64,000 nucleotides of DNA, taken from positions 1-64,000 of the forward strand of contig JADJCV010000003.1 in NCBI GenBank assembly GCA_016703025.1, in the 5' to 3' direction. Of this stretch, positions 17,602 to 28,875 are shown piece by piece. The notes under the pieces are model-generated. The model searched no databases and had not been told where the DNA came from. It saw only the letters and a program-made list of their open reading frames with translations. Position numbers and translations under genes: made by a program. Origin of the DNA: Candidatus Avedoeria danica. Lineage in GTDB: Bacteria; Chloroflexota; Anaerolineae; Epilineales; Epilineaceae. How positions within the stretch are numbered: position 1 is the stretch's first letter; each line of letters opens with the position of its first letter.

Positions 17602-19192
17602 CGATCCCTCCGAATGCTTCGTGCTCGAGGTCCGGCTGGAACATCGCCCGGCCAAGCTCGCCGCGCAGCCGGCGGACCTCGCGCAGGCCCATCGCGCCCA
17701 TGATCTCCAGGAGCTGGTCGCGCCATGCGCCGCACAGGTTCACGATCCGCTGCGCCGCCCACGCCGCGTCGAGGCCGTCCGGCAGGGCGTAGCGGGCGGT
17801 GGCGGCCGTCGTGCCGCCCGCCAGCGGCCGCACCTGGAGCGCCGCGATGAGCGGCGACTCGAGCGCGACGGCGTCGGCGCCGCAGATGATCGCCTTGGGG
17901 AGGTGCTCGGCCATGACGAGGCCGCCGGAGGCGATCAGCGTCACCTCGTCGCGGACTCCGCGCGCGACGAGGCGGCGATGGAGGTCGACGAGGATGTCGC
18001 GCACGAACGCGGGCTGGTCGGCGGCATCGACGCCGCGGCCGTGCAGGTCGCACGCCACGTGGAAGACGCGGATGCCGTCGGCGTAGCCGCGCTCGAACGC
18101 CGTCCACCAGCCCGGGGTGGCCGCCAGCCGAAGCGCGATGACGGCGCCGGGCGCGTGCTCTGCGACGGCGGCGGACAACGCGATGTCGTCGACCTCGACG
18201 AGCCGCGGCGCAAACGGGAGCGCGGCCAGCGCGGCCGCGTCGTCCTGCCCGGCGGTCAGGCGGGGGGCGATGTGCGTTCCGTCGAGCTGCGCGCGGGCGA
18301 TGACGTCCAGCGGCAGGATGGCCAGCGTCTCGATGGACCGCGCCGCCTCGGACCACGCCGCGACGACGCGGCGGTCCGCCAGCACGGCGTCCGGCGGGGT
18401 ATCGAAGAGGAGCGGCAGCGGCAGCGTCGTGACGTGCGGCGCGGCCCCGAAGACGGCGCCGGCGGCGTCGAAGCGCAGGTGCATCGGCTTGGCGCCGAGG
18501 TCGACGGCCGTCGAGATCATCTCGCGGCCGTGGATCCCGTCGCGCGTCGGCCGGACGATCTCGCTCATGTCCGTCCAGATCGCGTCCCAGCCCTGCCCCC
18601 CGAACTTGCCGCGGTAGCCCTGGCCCTTCACCGGCACCGCGCCGGTGGCGGCCTCGGTCAGGACGGTCTCGACCATCGCGGGCTTGAAGAACTCGTCGCC
18701 CCACGCCGCCCAGGCCGGGTTGCGCTCGATCCTGACGACGTCCGGGTGCTGGATCGTGCAGCGCAGGCAGCCGACGCACAGGTTCGGGCGGGGCGCGAAG
18801 CCGCCGACCGGGCCGCTGAACACGCCGTAGACGCACGGCCGGCTGAGCACGGTCTCCCAATGGCCGAAGTACTGCACGAACTCGGTGACGAGCAGCTTGG
18901 CGAGTCCCGGTCGGCTCACCCTGACGAGGAAGCGCGATGGGAGGTTGGCCAGATCGGGCGCCGGGCGGGCGGCGATGTGGTAGCGGTGGAAGGCGGGGCG
19001 GGCGGGCGTGTCGGGCGGTTCGGGCGGGACCGATGCGCGCGCCGTACCGGCGGGTGCCGGCGCGCGCACGTCGCCCGCCGCGGCAAGCGTCTCGACGAGG
19101 ATGGGGTTGGGCGCCAACGACAGCGCCGACCGCGGCGCTGCCGGGTCGGCGTGTTCGAGCGGGCGGGAGGGTCGGGGCGGGGCCATGGTCAT
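17585..19192 (-). CDS. Glutamate synthase-related FMN-domain protein with Cys cluster
   Basis: 535 residues, first gene of the glutamate synthase-type operon. The ATG at 19192 has GGAGGTGA upstream. The N-terminal 80 residues are Ala/Pro-rich. The motif CVGCLRCTIQHPDVV (about residues 146-160) looks like an iron-sulfur or redox centre. The C-terminal half follows the GltB FMN-barrel plan with EVTLIASGGLVMAEHLPKAI and CGADAVALESPLIAALQ, but it lacks the C-x2-C-x2-C cluster and the GEGG element present in the neighbouring subunit, so it is a diverged paralogue. It may serve as an electron-input partner or as a second FMN site. Role inferred from context; the exact reaction is not known. Confidence 0.75.
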   Translation of the reverse strand: MTMAPPRPSRPLEHADPAAPRSALSLAPNPILVETLAAAGDVRAPAPAGTARASVPPEPPDTPARPAFHRYHIAARPAPDLANLPSRFLVRVSRPGLAKLLVTEFVQYFGHWETVLSRPCVYGVFSGPVGGFAPRPNLCVGCLRCTIQHPDVVRIERNPAWAAWGDEFFKPAMVETVLTEAATGAVPVKGQGYRGKFGGQGWDAIWTDMSEIVRPTRDGIHGREMISTAVDLGAKPMHLRFDAAGAVFGAAPHVTTLPLPLLFDTPPDAVLADRRVVAAWSEAARSIETLAILPLDVIARAQLDGTHIAPRLTAGQDDAAALAALPFAPRLVEVDDIALSAAVAEHAPGAVIALRLAATPGWWTAFERGYADGIRVFHVACDLHGRGVDAADQPAFVRDILVDLHRRLVARGVRDEVTLIASGGLVMAEHLPKAIICGADAVALESPLIAALQVRPLAGGTTAATARYALPDGLDAAWAAQRIVNLCGAWRDQLLEIMGAMGLREVRRLRGELGRAMFQPDLEHEAFGGIDGYPG

Positions 19193-19548
19193 GGGCGTCA
19201 CCTCCAACAAATCGACGGGGCTGCGCGGATCTTTGCGGGACTCGCGAACGCGTGCGATCGGGGCCGATTTCGGACGCGCGGTTCGCTGGGCGAGGGCACG
19301 GAGAATTGTAGAAGGGAGGACCCGAGTATAGCCAGTTTTCGATGAAGAAAGCTTAAAGAAAGACCACCGGCCAAGCCAGATGTTGGGGCGAATCCCGCCG
19401 GCGCACCACAGGATGTCGTATCGATGCCGCATCGTTCGGCGAATCGCCGCGGCGGCCGTACAGCGGCGCCCGCGCCGGAGCCCCTGTGGTACCATGGCCG
19501 CTCGCCCGCCCCGATCGCTTGCCTGCCCCGATCGCGAAGGAGTGTTCC
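19193..19548. other. Divergent promoter region of the glutamate synthase operon and yceI
   Basis: About 355 bp between divergent genes. The part around 19320-19370 is locally AT-richer (GAAGAAAGCTTAAAGAAAGA), suiting promoters. No convincing operator palindrome or riboswitch was seen. Confidence 0.4.
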
Positions 19549-20325
19549 ATGACCGTTCGACGGATCGCCGGCGCCGCTGCCGCGCTCGTCGCCATCGCCG
19601 CGCTGGCGCTGTTCGTGCTCGATGCCACGATCTGGGCGCCGGTCGAAGTCAGCACGGATGCCCCGGTCGCGCCGACGTTGGCGGCAGCCGCCCCCGATGT
19701 CGACGCCCTCGGCGCGACCGGCGCGACCGAGCCGTCCGTCGCGGCCGGCACGCCGGGCGGAGTGTCCCCGGCCGCCGCCGGCGAAGTCCGGACCTACCGG
19801 CTCGACCCCGCCCGATCCGAGGCGCGTTACGAGGTCGGCGAGACGTTCTTCGACGGCAACCGCTTCGTCGTGGCCGTCGGGCGGACGAAGGGCGTGGCCG
19901 GCGAGATCCGGATCGACCCGGCGAACCCGGCGGCCAGCCAGGTCGGCGAGATCGTCGTCGACATCAGCCAGTTGACGAGCGACAAAGAACGCCGCGACAA
20001 CTTCATCCGGCGCAACGCCCTGATGAGCAGCCAGTTCCCGGAGGCCCGCTTCGCCGTCGGCTCCATCGACGGCTTCCCGGCCGATCCGGCGATGGACACG
20101 CCGCTGACGTTTACGATGACCGGCGACCTGATGGTCAAGGACGTCACGAAGGCGACGACCTGGGCGGTGACGACGACGCTCACGGCCGCGGCCTTGACCG
20201 GCACGGCCACGACGACCGTCAAGATGTCGGACTTCGGCATCGGGCCGATCGAGATTCCGATGCTGGCGACGGAGGACGACGTGTTGATCGCGTTCGATTT
20301 CGTGGCGGTGCCGGTGGTCCCGTAG
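19549..20325 (+). CDS. YceI-family protein, membrane-anchored or secreted
   Basis: 258-residue YceI-like (lipid-binding beta-barrel) protein. The ATG at 19549 follows AAGGAG at 7 bases. The N-terminal helix AALVAIAALALFVLDATIWA is an uncleaved anchor or signal. A roughly 50-residue Ala/Thr/Pro linker leads to the YceI domain, beginning TYRLDPARSEARYEVGE, with VDISQLTSDKERRDNFIR and MTGDLMVKDVTKATTWAV as characteristic strands. YceI proteins bind isoprenoid-type lipids; the ligand here is unknown. The TAG stop lies inside a perfect 30-bp palindrome. Convergent with kdpE. Confidence 0.85.
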   Translation: MTVRRIAGAAAALVAIAALALFVLDATIWAPVEVSTDAPVAPTLAAAAPDVDALGATGATEPSVAAGTPGGVSPAAAGEVRTYRLDPARSEARYEVGETFFDGNRFVVAVGRTKGVAGEIRIDPANPAASQVGEIVVDISQLTSDKERRDNFIRRNALMSSQFPEARFAVGSIDGFPADPAMDTPLTFTMTGDLMVKDVTKATTWAVTTTLTAAALTGTATTTVKMSDFGIGPIEIPMLATEDDVLIAFDFVAVPVVP

Positions 20326-20350
20326 GGGCGACGCATGCGTCGCCCCTACG
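20321..20350. repeat. Perfect 30-bp GTAGGGGC-family palindrome overlapping the yceI stop
   Basis: Half-site CGTAGGGGCGACGCA followed by its exact reverse complement. The TAG at 20323-20325 is the yceI stop codon. It lies between convergent yceI and kdpE and is a candidate bidirectional terminator. Confidence 0.85.
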
Positions 20351-20397
20351 GGGGGGTGGGATGGGCGGCCGGGGGGACGGGTGATGCGGGGGATGGG

Positions 20398-21102
20398 TTA
20401 GTCCACCACCAACCGATACCCCACCCCCGCCTCCGTCAACAAGTGTGCCGGCCGCGCCGGATCGGCCTCCAGCTTGCGGCGCAGCTGGGCCATGTAGAGG
20501 CGGACGTAGTGCGTTTCGCCGACATAATCCTCGCCCCAGGCGTCGCGCAGCAGTTGGCGGTGGGTGACGACCTTGCCACCGTGGCGGGCGAGGGTTGAGA
20601 GCACGTTCCATTCGGTCGGGGTGAGGTGCACGTCGCGCCCGGCGAGGCGGACCCGGCGCGCGGCAAGGTCGATCGTCACGTCGCCGCTCCGGACGATCGG
20701 CTCGCCGGCGTCGCTCTCGGCGCGGGCGACCCAGCGGAGTGCGACGCGCAGCCGCGCGCGCAGCTCCTCGGCGCCGAAGGGCTTCGTGAGATAGTCGTCG
20801 GCGCCGAGATCGAGCGCCGCCACCTTATCGGCCTCGCGGCCGCGCGCGCTCAGGACGACGATCGGGGTGGACGACCACTCTCTCAGGCGGCGGACGACGT
20901 CGAGGCCGTCGATGTCGGGCAGGCCGAGGTCGAGGATGACGACGGCTGGTAGGACGCGCGCGGCGGCTTCCAGGGCGGCGGCGCCGGTGTCGGCTTCGAC
21001 GACGCGGTAGCCGTCCGCCTGGAGCAGGGCGCGCAGGAACCGCCGGATCGGCGCCTCGTCGTCGACGACGAGGACGAGCGGGCCGTCGGTGACGGCTGTC
21101 AT
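20398..21102 (-). CDS. kdpE: KdpE-like response regulator
   Basis: OmpR/PhoB-family response regulator controlling kdp genes. Receiver domain residues 1-120: acidic pocket VVDDEAP, phospho-acceptor Asp in VILDLGLPDIDG, the conserved Thr/Ser in PIVVLSARG and Lys in DYLTKPFG. The winged-helix DNA-binding domain has HLTPTEWNVLSTLARHGGKV and ETHYVRLYMAQLRRKLE, characteristic of KdpE. 234 residues, full length. The ATG at 21102 overlaps the kdpD stop by 4 bp. Confidence 0.93.
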   Translation of the reverse strand: MTAVTDGPLVLVVDDEAPIRRFLRALLQADGYRVVEADTGAAALEAAARVLPAVVILDLGLPDIDGLDVVRRLREWSSTPIVVLSARGREADKVAALDLGADDYLTKPFGAEELRARLRVALRWVARAESDAGEPIVRSGDVTIDLAARRVRLAGRDVHLTPTEWNVLSTLARHGGKVVTHRQLLRDAWGEDYVGETHYVRLYMAQLRRKLEADPARPAHLLTEAGVGYRLVVD

Positions 21103-23852
21103 GGCCCGTCGTCCGCGTCGGGTGAGCGGGTGAGTGAGCGGGTGAGCGAGCGTGCCGGCGGGAGCCCCTCGGGCGCGCCGGCCGGCGCGAGCGGCAGCGA
21201 CAGCGTGAACTCGGCCCCGCCGCCCGCCCGGTTCGCGGCCGTCACGGTGCCGCCATGTGCGGCCGCGATGGCGCGGCAGATCGCCAGCCCGAGCCCGCTG
21301 CCGCCGCGGCCCGCGTCCGCGCGGTAGAACTTGTCGAAGACGCGGCCGATCTCGCCGGGCGGCAGCCCCGGACCGCGGTCGGCGACGCGGACGACGAGGC
21401 GGTTGCCGGCCGCGGCCGCGACGATCTCGATCGGGGTGCCGGGCGGCGTGTGGCGGGCCGCGTTCTCCAGGAGATGGATGAGCGCCTGCTCGATCAGGAC
21501 CGGGTCGATCTGCACGAGCGGCAGATCAGGCGGCACGTCGACACCGAGCGGCCGGTCGTCGAGCACGGCCTCGGCGCGGCGGATCGCGGCGCCGATGGGC
21601 TCCTCGATCGGCGTCGGGCTGGCCGCGAGGTCGATCGTGCCCGACTCGAGGCGGGTCATGTCCAGCAGGTTCGCCACCAGTCGCTCCAGCCGGTCCGACT
21701 CGGCGGCGATGTCGGACGCCAGCGCGCGACGGGCGTCGGCGTCGAGGGCGTGGTCGGCGGTGAGGAGCGCCTCGGCGCTGCCGCGGATCGTCGTGAGCGG
21801 CGTGCGGAGGTCGTGCGAGACGCTGGCGAGCAGGCTGGCGCGCATCGCCTCGGTCTCGGCGCGGACGTGGGCGTGCTCGGCTTCCTGGGCCAGATGCGCG
21901 CGCTCGACCGCCAGGGCGGCCTGGTTGGCGAACGTCTCGAGCAGGTGCTGCTGCTCGGGCTCGATCGGCGGGGTGCCCGCGGGCGGACGCCACGTCAGGA
22001 TGCCGGCGATGTCACGCGCCCCGCGGAGCGGCACGTGGACGCTCGGCGCACCGGGCAGCGTGTCCGTGTCGCGGCCGGCCAGGCGGCCGTGGTCGAGCGC
22101 CCAGCGCGCCACGCCGCGGTCGTCGTCGGCGAGCGTCGCGCCGGGGGGCACGGCGGCGCGCGCCGTGAGCCCGCCGTGCGCGTCGGGCACGTGCAGGACG
22201 ACGTCGCCGCCGAACACTGCGTGGACGTGGCGGGCGGTGGCGGCGAGCAGGCCGTCCAGACCGCGCGTCTTGGCGAGGTCGCGGCTGAGGTCGAACAACG
22301 CCGATGCCCGTCGCTCGCGCGCCTGGGCGGCCGTGGCCTGTTGGCGCAACCGGGCAGTGAGCGAGCTGATGAGGATGGCAACGCCGAGCATGACGAAGAA
22401 CGTGAAAACGTACTGCGTGTCCGACACGGCAAACGTCAGGTAGGGCAGCACGTAGAAGAAGTCGAAGGCCGCCACGGCCAGGACGGAGGCCACGATCGCC
22501 GGGCCGCGGCCGAGGCGGGCGGCGACAAGCACCACGCCGGCCAGGTAGGCCATGACGAGGTTCGACTCCCGCGTGCTCGGCGGGAGGAACTGCGCCACCG
22601 CGGTCACGACGGCGACGACGGCGGTCGCCTTGACGTAGGCCGGGCCGCGGGACGACGGCCGGAGGACGGGACGTCGCTCCGCCGCCTCGGCCCGATCGCC
22701 CGAGATGACCGAGACGTCGATGTCGCCGCTGCCGCGGACGACGTCGTTGACGAGCGACCCGAACAAGATGTCCCGCCAGCGCGGGTGCGCCGGCTTGCCG
22801 AGGACGATCTTCGTGACGTTCCGCTCGCGGGCATAGGCCAGCAGCGTCCCGGCCACGTCGTGCCCGGCCAGCGTCACCGCCTCGCCGCCGAGCTGCTCGG
22901 CCAGGCGCAGCGCCGCAACGACCGCCTCGCGCGCCGCCGCCGGAAGCCGGGTCACGCCGGGCGTCTCGACGTGCACGGCCGCCCAGGGCGCCCGGAGGCC
23001 GTCGGCCGTGCGCTTGGCGCCGCGGACGAGCTTGGGGGCGAGCGCGCCCGGCCCGACGGCGACGACGATCCGGTCGCCGGCCGCCCAGGTGGCGTCGATC
23101 CGGTGCTCCGTGCGGTACGCCCGCATCTGGGCGTCGACGCGCTCGGCCAGCGTCCGCAGCGCGAGCTCGCGCAGCGCGATGAGGTTCCCCTTGCGGAAGA
23201 AGCCGCGCAGCGCGTGGCCGGCCTGCTCGGGGATGTAGACCTTGCCGGCGCGCAGGCGCGCCAGGAGTTCGTCCGGCGGCAGGTCGATCAGCTCGACGTC
23301 GTCGGCCCCCTCGAGCACGCCGTCCGGAACGGTCTCGCGCACCGTGACGCCGGTCACGGCGGCGACGATGTCGTTCACGCTCTCGAGGTGCTGGACGTTG
23401 ACGGCGGTGTAGACGTCGATGCCGGCTTCGAGCAGTTCTTCGACGTCCTGCCAGCGCTTGGGGTGCCGCGAGCCCGGTGCGTTCGTGTGCGCCAGCTCGT
23501 CGACGAGGATCAGTGCCGGGCGGCGCAGGAGCGCCGCGTCGAGGTCGAACTCGGCAAGCGTGTGATCGCGGTAGGCGATGTCGCGCTTGGCAAGAACCTC
23601 GAGCCCGACGAGCTTGGCCTCGGTCTCGGCGCGCCCGTGCGTGTCGACCCAGCCGACGACGACGTCGATGCCTTCGGTGCGGCGATCGTGCGCGGCCTCG
23701 AGCATCGCGAACGTCTTGCCGACGCCGGCTGCGGCGCCGAGGAAGACCTTGAGGCGGCCGCGGGCCGCGCGCCGGTCGTCCGCTTGGACGCGGGCGAGGA
23801 GGGCGTCGGGGTCGGGGCGGTCGGGGGGTGGGCGGGTGGGCACGTGGCGCAT
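21099..23852 (-). CDS. kdpD: KdpD sensor histidine kinase
   Basis: 917-residue osmotic/potassium sensor kinase, full length. The N-terminal KdpD domain has the Walker A sequence GAAAGVGKTFAMLEAA, then DELAHTNAPGSRHPKRWQDV. A Usp-like domain follows (residues about 250-370). Around 400-500 lie the closely spaced membrane helices, including VTAVAQFLPPSTRESNLVMAYL and YVFTFFVMLGVAILISSL. A GAF-type domain is next, then the kinase core with H-box SVSHDLRTPLTTIRGSAEAL, an N-box HLLENAARHTPPG and G-boxes ADRGPGLPPGEIG and GRGGSGLGLAICRA. The C-terminal RSLT repeats are low-complexity. It lies between kdpC and kdpE in the operon. Confidence 0.95.
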   Translation of the reverse strand: MRHVPTRPPPDRPDPDALLARVQADDRRAARGRLKVFLGAAAGVGKTFAMLEAAHDRRTEGIDVVVGWVDTHGRAETEAKLVGLEVLAKRDIAYRDHTLAEFDLDAALLRRPALILVDELAHTNAPGSRHPKRWQDVEELLEAGIDVYTAVNVQHLESVNDIVAAVTGVTVRETVPDGVLEGADDVELIDLPPDELLARLRAGKVYIPEQAGHALRGFFRKGNLIALRELALRTLAERVDAQMRAYRTEHRIDATWAAGDRIVVAVGPGALAPKLVRGAKRTADGLRAPWAAVHVETPGVTRLPAAAREAVVAALRLAEQLGGEAVTLAGHDVAGTLLAYARERNVTKIVLGKPAHPRWRDILFGSLVNDVVRGSGDIDVSVISGDRAEAAERRPVLRPSSRGPAYVKATAVVAVVTAVAQFLPPSTRESNLVMAYLAGVVLVAARLGRGPAIVASVLAVAAFDFFYVLPYLTFAVSDTQYVFTFFVMLGVAILISSLTARLRQQATAAQARERRASALFDLSRDLAKTRGLDGLLAATARHVHAVFGGDVVLHVPDAHGGLTARAAVPPGATLADDDRGVARWALDHGRLAGRDTDTLPGAPSVHVPLRGARDIAGILTWRPPAGTPPIEPEQQHLLETFANQAALAVERAHLAQEAEHAHVRAETEAMRASLLASVSHDLRTPLTTIRGSAEALLTADHALDADARRALASDIAAESDRLERLVANLLDMTRLESGTIDLAASPTPIEEPIGAAIRRAEAVLDDRPLGVDVPPDLPLVQIDPVLIEQALIHLLENAARHTPPGTPIEIVAAAAGNRLVVRVADRGPGLPPGEIGRVFDKFYRADAGRGGSGLGLAICRAIAAAHGGTVTAANRAGGGAEFTLSLPLAPAGAPEGLPPARSLTRSLTRSPDADDGP

Positions 23853-23875
23853 CTCGTTCGTTTGGACGGGCGTCT

Positions 23876-23903
23876 GCGGGCGACGTATGCGCCGCCCCTA
23901 CGC
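23876..23903. repeat. Imperfect GTAGGGGC-family palindrome between kdpC and kdpD
   Basis: GCGGGCGACGTATGCGCCGC followed by CCCTACGC. Degenerate arms of the same family, in the gap between kdpC stop and kdpD start. Such a structure inside the operon could lower expression of the sensor-regulator pair relative to the pump. Confidence 0.5.
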
Positions 23904-23915
23904 GGCACAGGTGGA

Positions 23916-24581
23916 TTACGGCACGTCGGTGGCGTTCCACCGCTCGGGCAGCCCGCTCTGCGTTGCCGACGGCGTCACGAGCGCGTCGGCCGCCGCCTGA
24001 GCGACGGCGGTCTTATCGTCCAGCGCCAGGTTGAGGAGCAGCACGTTCACGCGCCGCTCGCCGAAGAGCCCCAGCGTTCGCGCCTCAGTGTATCGTGCGA
24101 CGAGCGCCCGCACCGTGGCCTCGTCGATCGCCCGAGCCCGCGCCACACGGCGTATCTGCCAATTCGCCGCGGCCGGGCTGATGTGCGGGTCGAGCCCGCT
24201 GCCGGAGGCGGTTACGAGGTCGACCGGGATGGGCGCTTCGTTGCCGGAATCGGACGCCTGCAGCGCTTCGATGCGGCCCTGGATGGCCTCGATCAGCGCC
24301 GGATTCGTCGGCCCGAGGTTGCTGCCGCCGGACGCGGCCGCGTTGTACGGCCCGCCGCCCGTCGCGCTCGGCCGGCCCCAGAAGTACGCGGGATCGTCGA
24401 ACGCCTGGCCGATCAGGCGCGAGCCGACGACGGTGCCGTCCGCGCCCCGCACAAGGCTGCCCTTGGCCTGCGCGGCGAACAGCGTCTGCGCCAGGGCGGT
24501 GACGGCGATCGGATAGACGACGCCGGTGAGGAGCGTGAGGACCACGACAAGGCGGGTGGCGGTCCAGAGGGACTTGAACAT
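23916..24581 (-). CDS. kdpC: Potassium-transporting ATPase subunit C
   Basis: 221-residue KdpC, the small single-span subunit of the Kdp K+-ATPase. N-terminal transmembrane helix TRLVVVLTLLTGVVYPIAVTALAQ. Family landmarks: GSLVRGADGTVVGSRLIGQAF, the AYFWGRPSA segment, SGGSNLGPTNP, VDLVTASGSGLDPHISP and ARARAIDEATVRALV. It follows kdpB by 57 bp. Confidence 0.95.
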   Translation of the reverse strand: MFKSLWTATRLVVVLTLLTGVVYPIAVTALAQTLFAAQAKGSLVRGADGTVVGSRLIGQAFDDPAYFWGRPSATGGGPYNAAASGGSNLGPTNPALIEAIQGRIEALQASDSGNEAPIPVDLVTASGSGLDPHISPAAANWQIRRVARARAIDEATVRALVARYTEARTLGLFGERRVNVLLLNLALDDKTAVAQAAADALVTPSATQSGLPERWNATDVP

Positions 24582-24638
24582 GGTGGATTCCTTCCGAGAT
24601 CGTCTTGTGCGAACGATGGCGACGTCGTGTACCGCTGC

Positions 24639-26711
<2,073 letters not shown>

Positions 26712-26795
26712 GTCAGGAACTCCTAGCGCCGGCAGACGGGCCGGCGGTAAACATTTCGAACGGTCGCAGCGGCGAGGGTGCAGCGGATCGGGAGT

Positions 26796-28544
26796 TCATC
26801 GCATCGACCACAGCGAGAGGTGCTCGGCCACCGGCCCGAGCGCGAGCGCCGGGACGAACGTCAGCGCGCCGACGATGACCACGACGCACACGAGGAAGCC
26901 GATGAACAGCGGGCGATGGGTGGGCAGCGTGCCCGGACCGACCGGGATCCCCTTCTTCCCGGCCAGCGCGCCGGCCATGGCCAGCACGGGGACGAGGATC
27001 CAGTAGCGGCTGATGAACATCGCCGCGGCCCCGGCCAGGTTGTAGAACGGCGTGTTCGCGCTGATGCCCGCGAAGGCGCTGCCGTTGTTGTTGCCCATCG
27101 ACGTGAAGGCGTAGAGGATCTCGGAGAAGCCGTGCGCGCCGGGGTTGGCGCGCGAGGCGAGCGCCGCGGGCAGCATCACGGCCGCGCCGGTCAGGATGAG
27201 CACGACGGCGCACGGCACGAGCACGGCCAGCGACGCCATCTGCATCTCGTACGCCTCGATCTTCTTGCCGAGGTACTCCGGCGTCCGCCCGACCATCAGC
27301 CCGGCGATGAACACCGTGACGACGGCGAACATGAGCATGCCGTACAGCCCCGAGCCGACGCCGCCGAAGACGACCTCGCCGAGCTGCATGAGGAACAGCG
27401 CGATCATGCCGCCCAGCGGCGTGAAGCTGTCGTGCATGCTGTTCACGCTGCCGTTGGAGGCCGCCGTCGTCGCCGCCGCCCAGTACGCGCTGGCAGGGAC
27501 GCCGAAGCGGAGCTCCTTGCCCTCCATGTTGCCGCCGGGCGCATCGTGCCCGGCCGAGCCGTCGACGCCGAGCGCGGCGACGTTCGGGTTGCCGGCTGTC
27601 TCGGCCGCGTACATGCCGGCCGCCAGCGGGATGAAGAGCACCGTCATCGCCACGAGCAGCGCCCACCCCTGGCGCACGTCGCCGACCATGCGGCCGAACG
27701 TGATGCACAAGGCGGCCGGGATGAGGAGGATCGCCAGAACCTGGAGCAGGTTGGACAGCGGCGTCGGGTTCTCGATGGGGTGGGCCGAGTTCACGTTGTA
27801 GTAGCCGCCGCCGTTCGTGCCGAGCTGCTTGATCGCGACCTGCGAGGCGACCGGGCCGACCGGAATCGTCTGCGTCGTGATGGGCGCACCGTCCGCATCG
27901 ACGCCGGCATCGACGACGGTCGCCTGTACCGCCGGGGCGAACGTCTGCACGACGCCCTGGGACACGAGGGCCAGCGCGAGCACAAGCGCAAGCGGCACGA
28001 GGATGTAGAGCGTGCTGCGGACGAAGTCCACGTAGAAGTTGCCCAGCGCCGACGTCTCGCGGCGGGCGAAGCCGCGGGCGACGGCGACGAGGACGGCCAT
28101 GCCGGTGGCGGCGGAGAGGAAGTTCTGGACGGTGAGCGCGCCCATCTGGGTCAGGTAGCTCATCGTCGTCTCGCCGCCGTAGCCCTGCCAGTTCGTGTTC
28201 GAGGCGAAGCTCACGGCCGTGTTCAGCGCCGAGAACGGCTCGACCGCGCCGAGCCCGTCCGGGTTCAGCGGGAGCACGCCCTGGAGGCGCTGGAAGGTGT
28301 AGACGGCGACGAGGCCGACGGCGTTGACGGCAAGCGCCGCCAACGCGTAGCCGCGCCAGCCCATCTCGGCCGACGGGTCGATCCCCGCCACGCGGTAGCA
28401 GAGCCGTTCGACGGGGCCGAGGACGGAGCCGAGCACGCCGGGGCGGCCGTCGTAGATGCGGGCCATCCACTCACCGAGCGGCTTGGCGAGGAGCAGGACG
28501 AGGCCGAGCGTGGCGGCCATGGAGAGCCAGCCGAGCGTGGTCAT
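26796..28544 (-). CDS. kdpA: Potassium-transporting ATPase potassium-binding subunit A
   Basis: 582-residue channel-like subunit of Kdp with about ten membrane spans. Selectivity-filter-like segments are recognisable, such as NTNWQGYGGETTMSYLTQM, QLGTNGGGYYNVNSAHP and FTSMGNNNGSAFAGI. Length and order of motifs match the family. The ATG at 28544 overlaps the kdpF stop by 4 bp (ATGA), implying coupling. Confidence 0.96.
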   Translation of the reverse strand: MTTLGWLSMAATLGLVLLLAKPLGEWMARIYDGRPGVLGSVLGPVERLCYRVAGIDPSAEMGWRGYALAALAVNAVGLVAVYTFQRLQGVLPLNPDGLGAVEPFSALNTAVSFASNTNWQGYGGETTMSYLTQMGALTVQNFLSAATGMAVLVAVARGFARRETSALGNFYVDFVRSTLYILVPLALVLALALVSQGVVQTFAPAVQATVVDAGVDADGAPITTQTIPVGPVASQVAIKQLGTNGGGYYNVNSAHPIENPTPLSNLLQVLAILLIPAALCITFGRMVGDVRQGWALLVAMTVLFIPLAAGMYAAETAGNPNVAALGVDGSAGHDAPGGNMEGKELRFGVPASAYWAAATTAASNGSVNSMHDSFTPLGGMIALFLMQLGEVVFGGVGSGLYGMLMFAVVTVFIAGLMVGRTPEYLGKKIEAYEMQMASLAVLVPCAVVLILTGAAVMLPAALASRANPGAHGFSEILYAFTSMGNNNGSAFAGISANTPFYNLAGAAAMFISRYWILVPVLAMAGALAGKKGIPVGPGTLPTHRPLFIGFLVCVVVIVGALTFVPALALGPVAEHLSLWSMR

Positions 28545-28633
28545 CAGAAGATCTCCGGACGCAGGAGGGCGACGACGAGGTAGACGAGCAGGGCCACGGC
28601 GATGACCGCAGCCACGGTGTCAAGGGTGCCCAT
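28544..28633 (-). CDS. kdpF: KdpF small membrane subunit
   Basis: 29-residue single-span peptide MGTLDTVAAVIAVALLVYLV continuing to a C-terminal LRPEIF, the family's conserved end. KdpF stabilises the Kdp complex in the membrane. The ATG at 28633 lies directly after the upstream 30-residue ORF, and its stop overlaps the kdpA start. Confidence 0.92.
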   Translation of the reverse strand: MGTLDTVAAVIAVALLVYLVVALLRPEIF

Positions 28634-28635
28634 TA

Positions 28636-28728
28636 TCAGCGCCTCCCGAGGCGGTCGCAGAGGACCAAGAGGCCGTACGTCAGCGCGAACGCGCCCAGCA
28701 CGGCGGCGAGAGCATAGATGTCGTTCAT
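28636..28728 (-). CDS. 30-residue membrane peptide at the head of the kdp operon
   Basis: The ATG at 28728 has GGAGG seven bases upstream. The 30-residue product begins MNDIYALAAVLGAFALTYG and ends LVLCDRLGRR: one transmembrane helix followed by a Cys-Asp-Arg-Leu-type basic tail. The stop TGA is 2 bp before kdpF. Small ORFs with a similar CDRL/CERL ending precede kdpF in other phyla in my recollection, which argues that it is a genuine, uncharacterised Kdp accessory peptide. The function is unknown. Confidence 0.65.
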   Translation of the reverse strand: MNDIYALAAVLGAFALTYGLLVLCDRLGRR

Positions 28729-28875
28729 GGGGTTGCCTCCCTCCAAGCGATCCGCACACGGGTGTTCCGGACGCGGCGGGCGGTCCACCGCTCGCCCTGC
28801 CGGCAACGCGCGGACCGTGTTGGCAGCATAATGCCGCGGCCGTGGGACCAGCGTAAGGATGATTCAGGGGGCCGT

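Noticed and set aside
28729..28875. c-di-AMP (ydaO) riboswitch ahead of kdp
   Set aside because: Only 147 bp between divergent genes; no recognisable ydaO core and too short for leader plus promoter.
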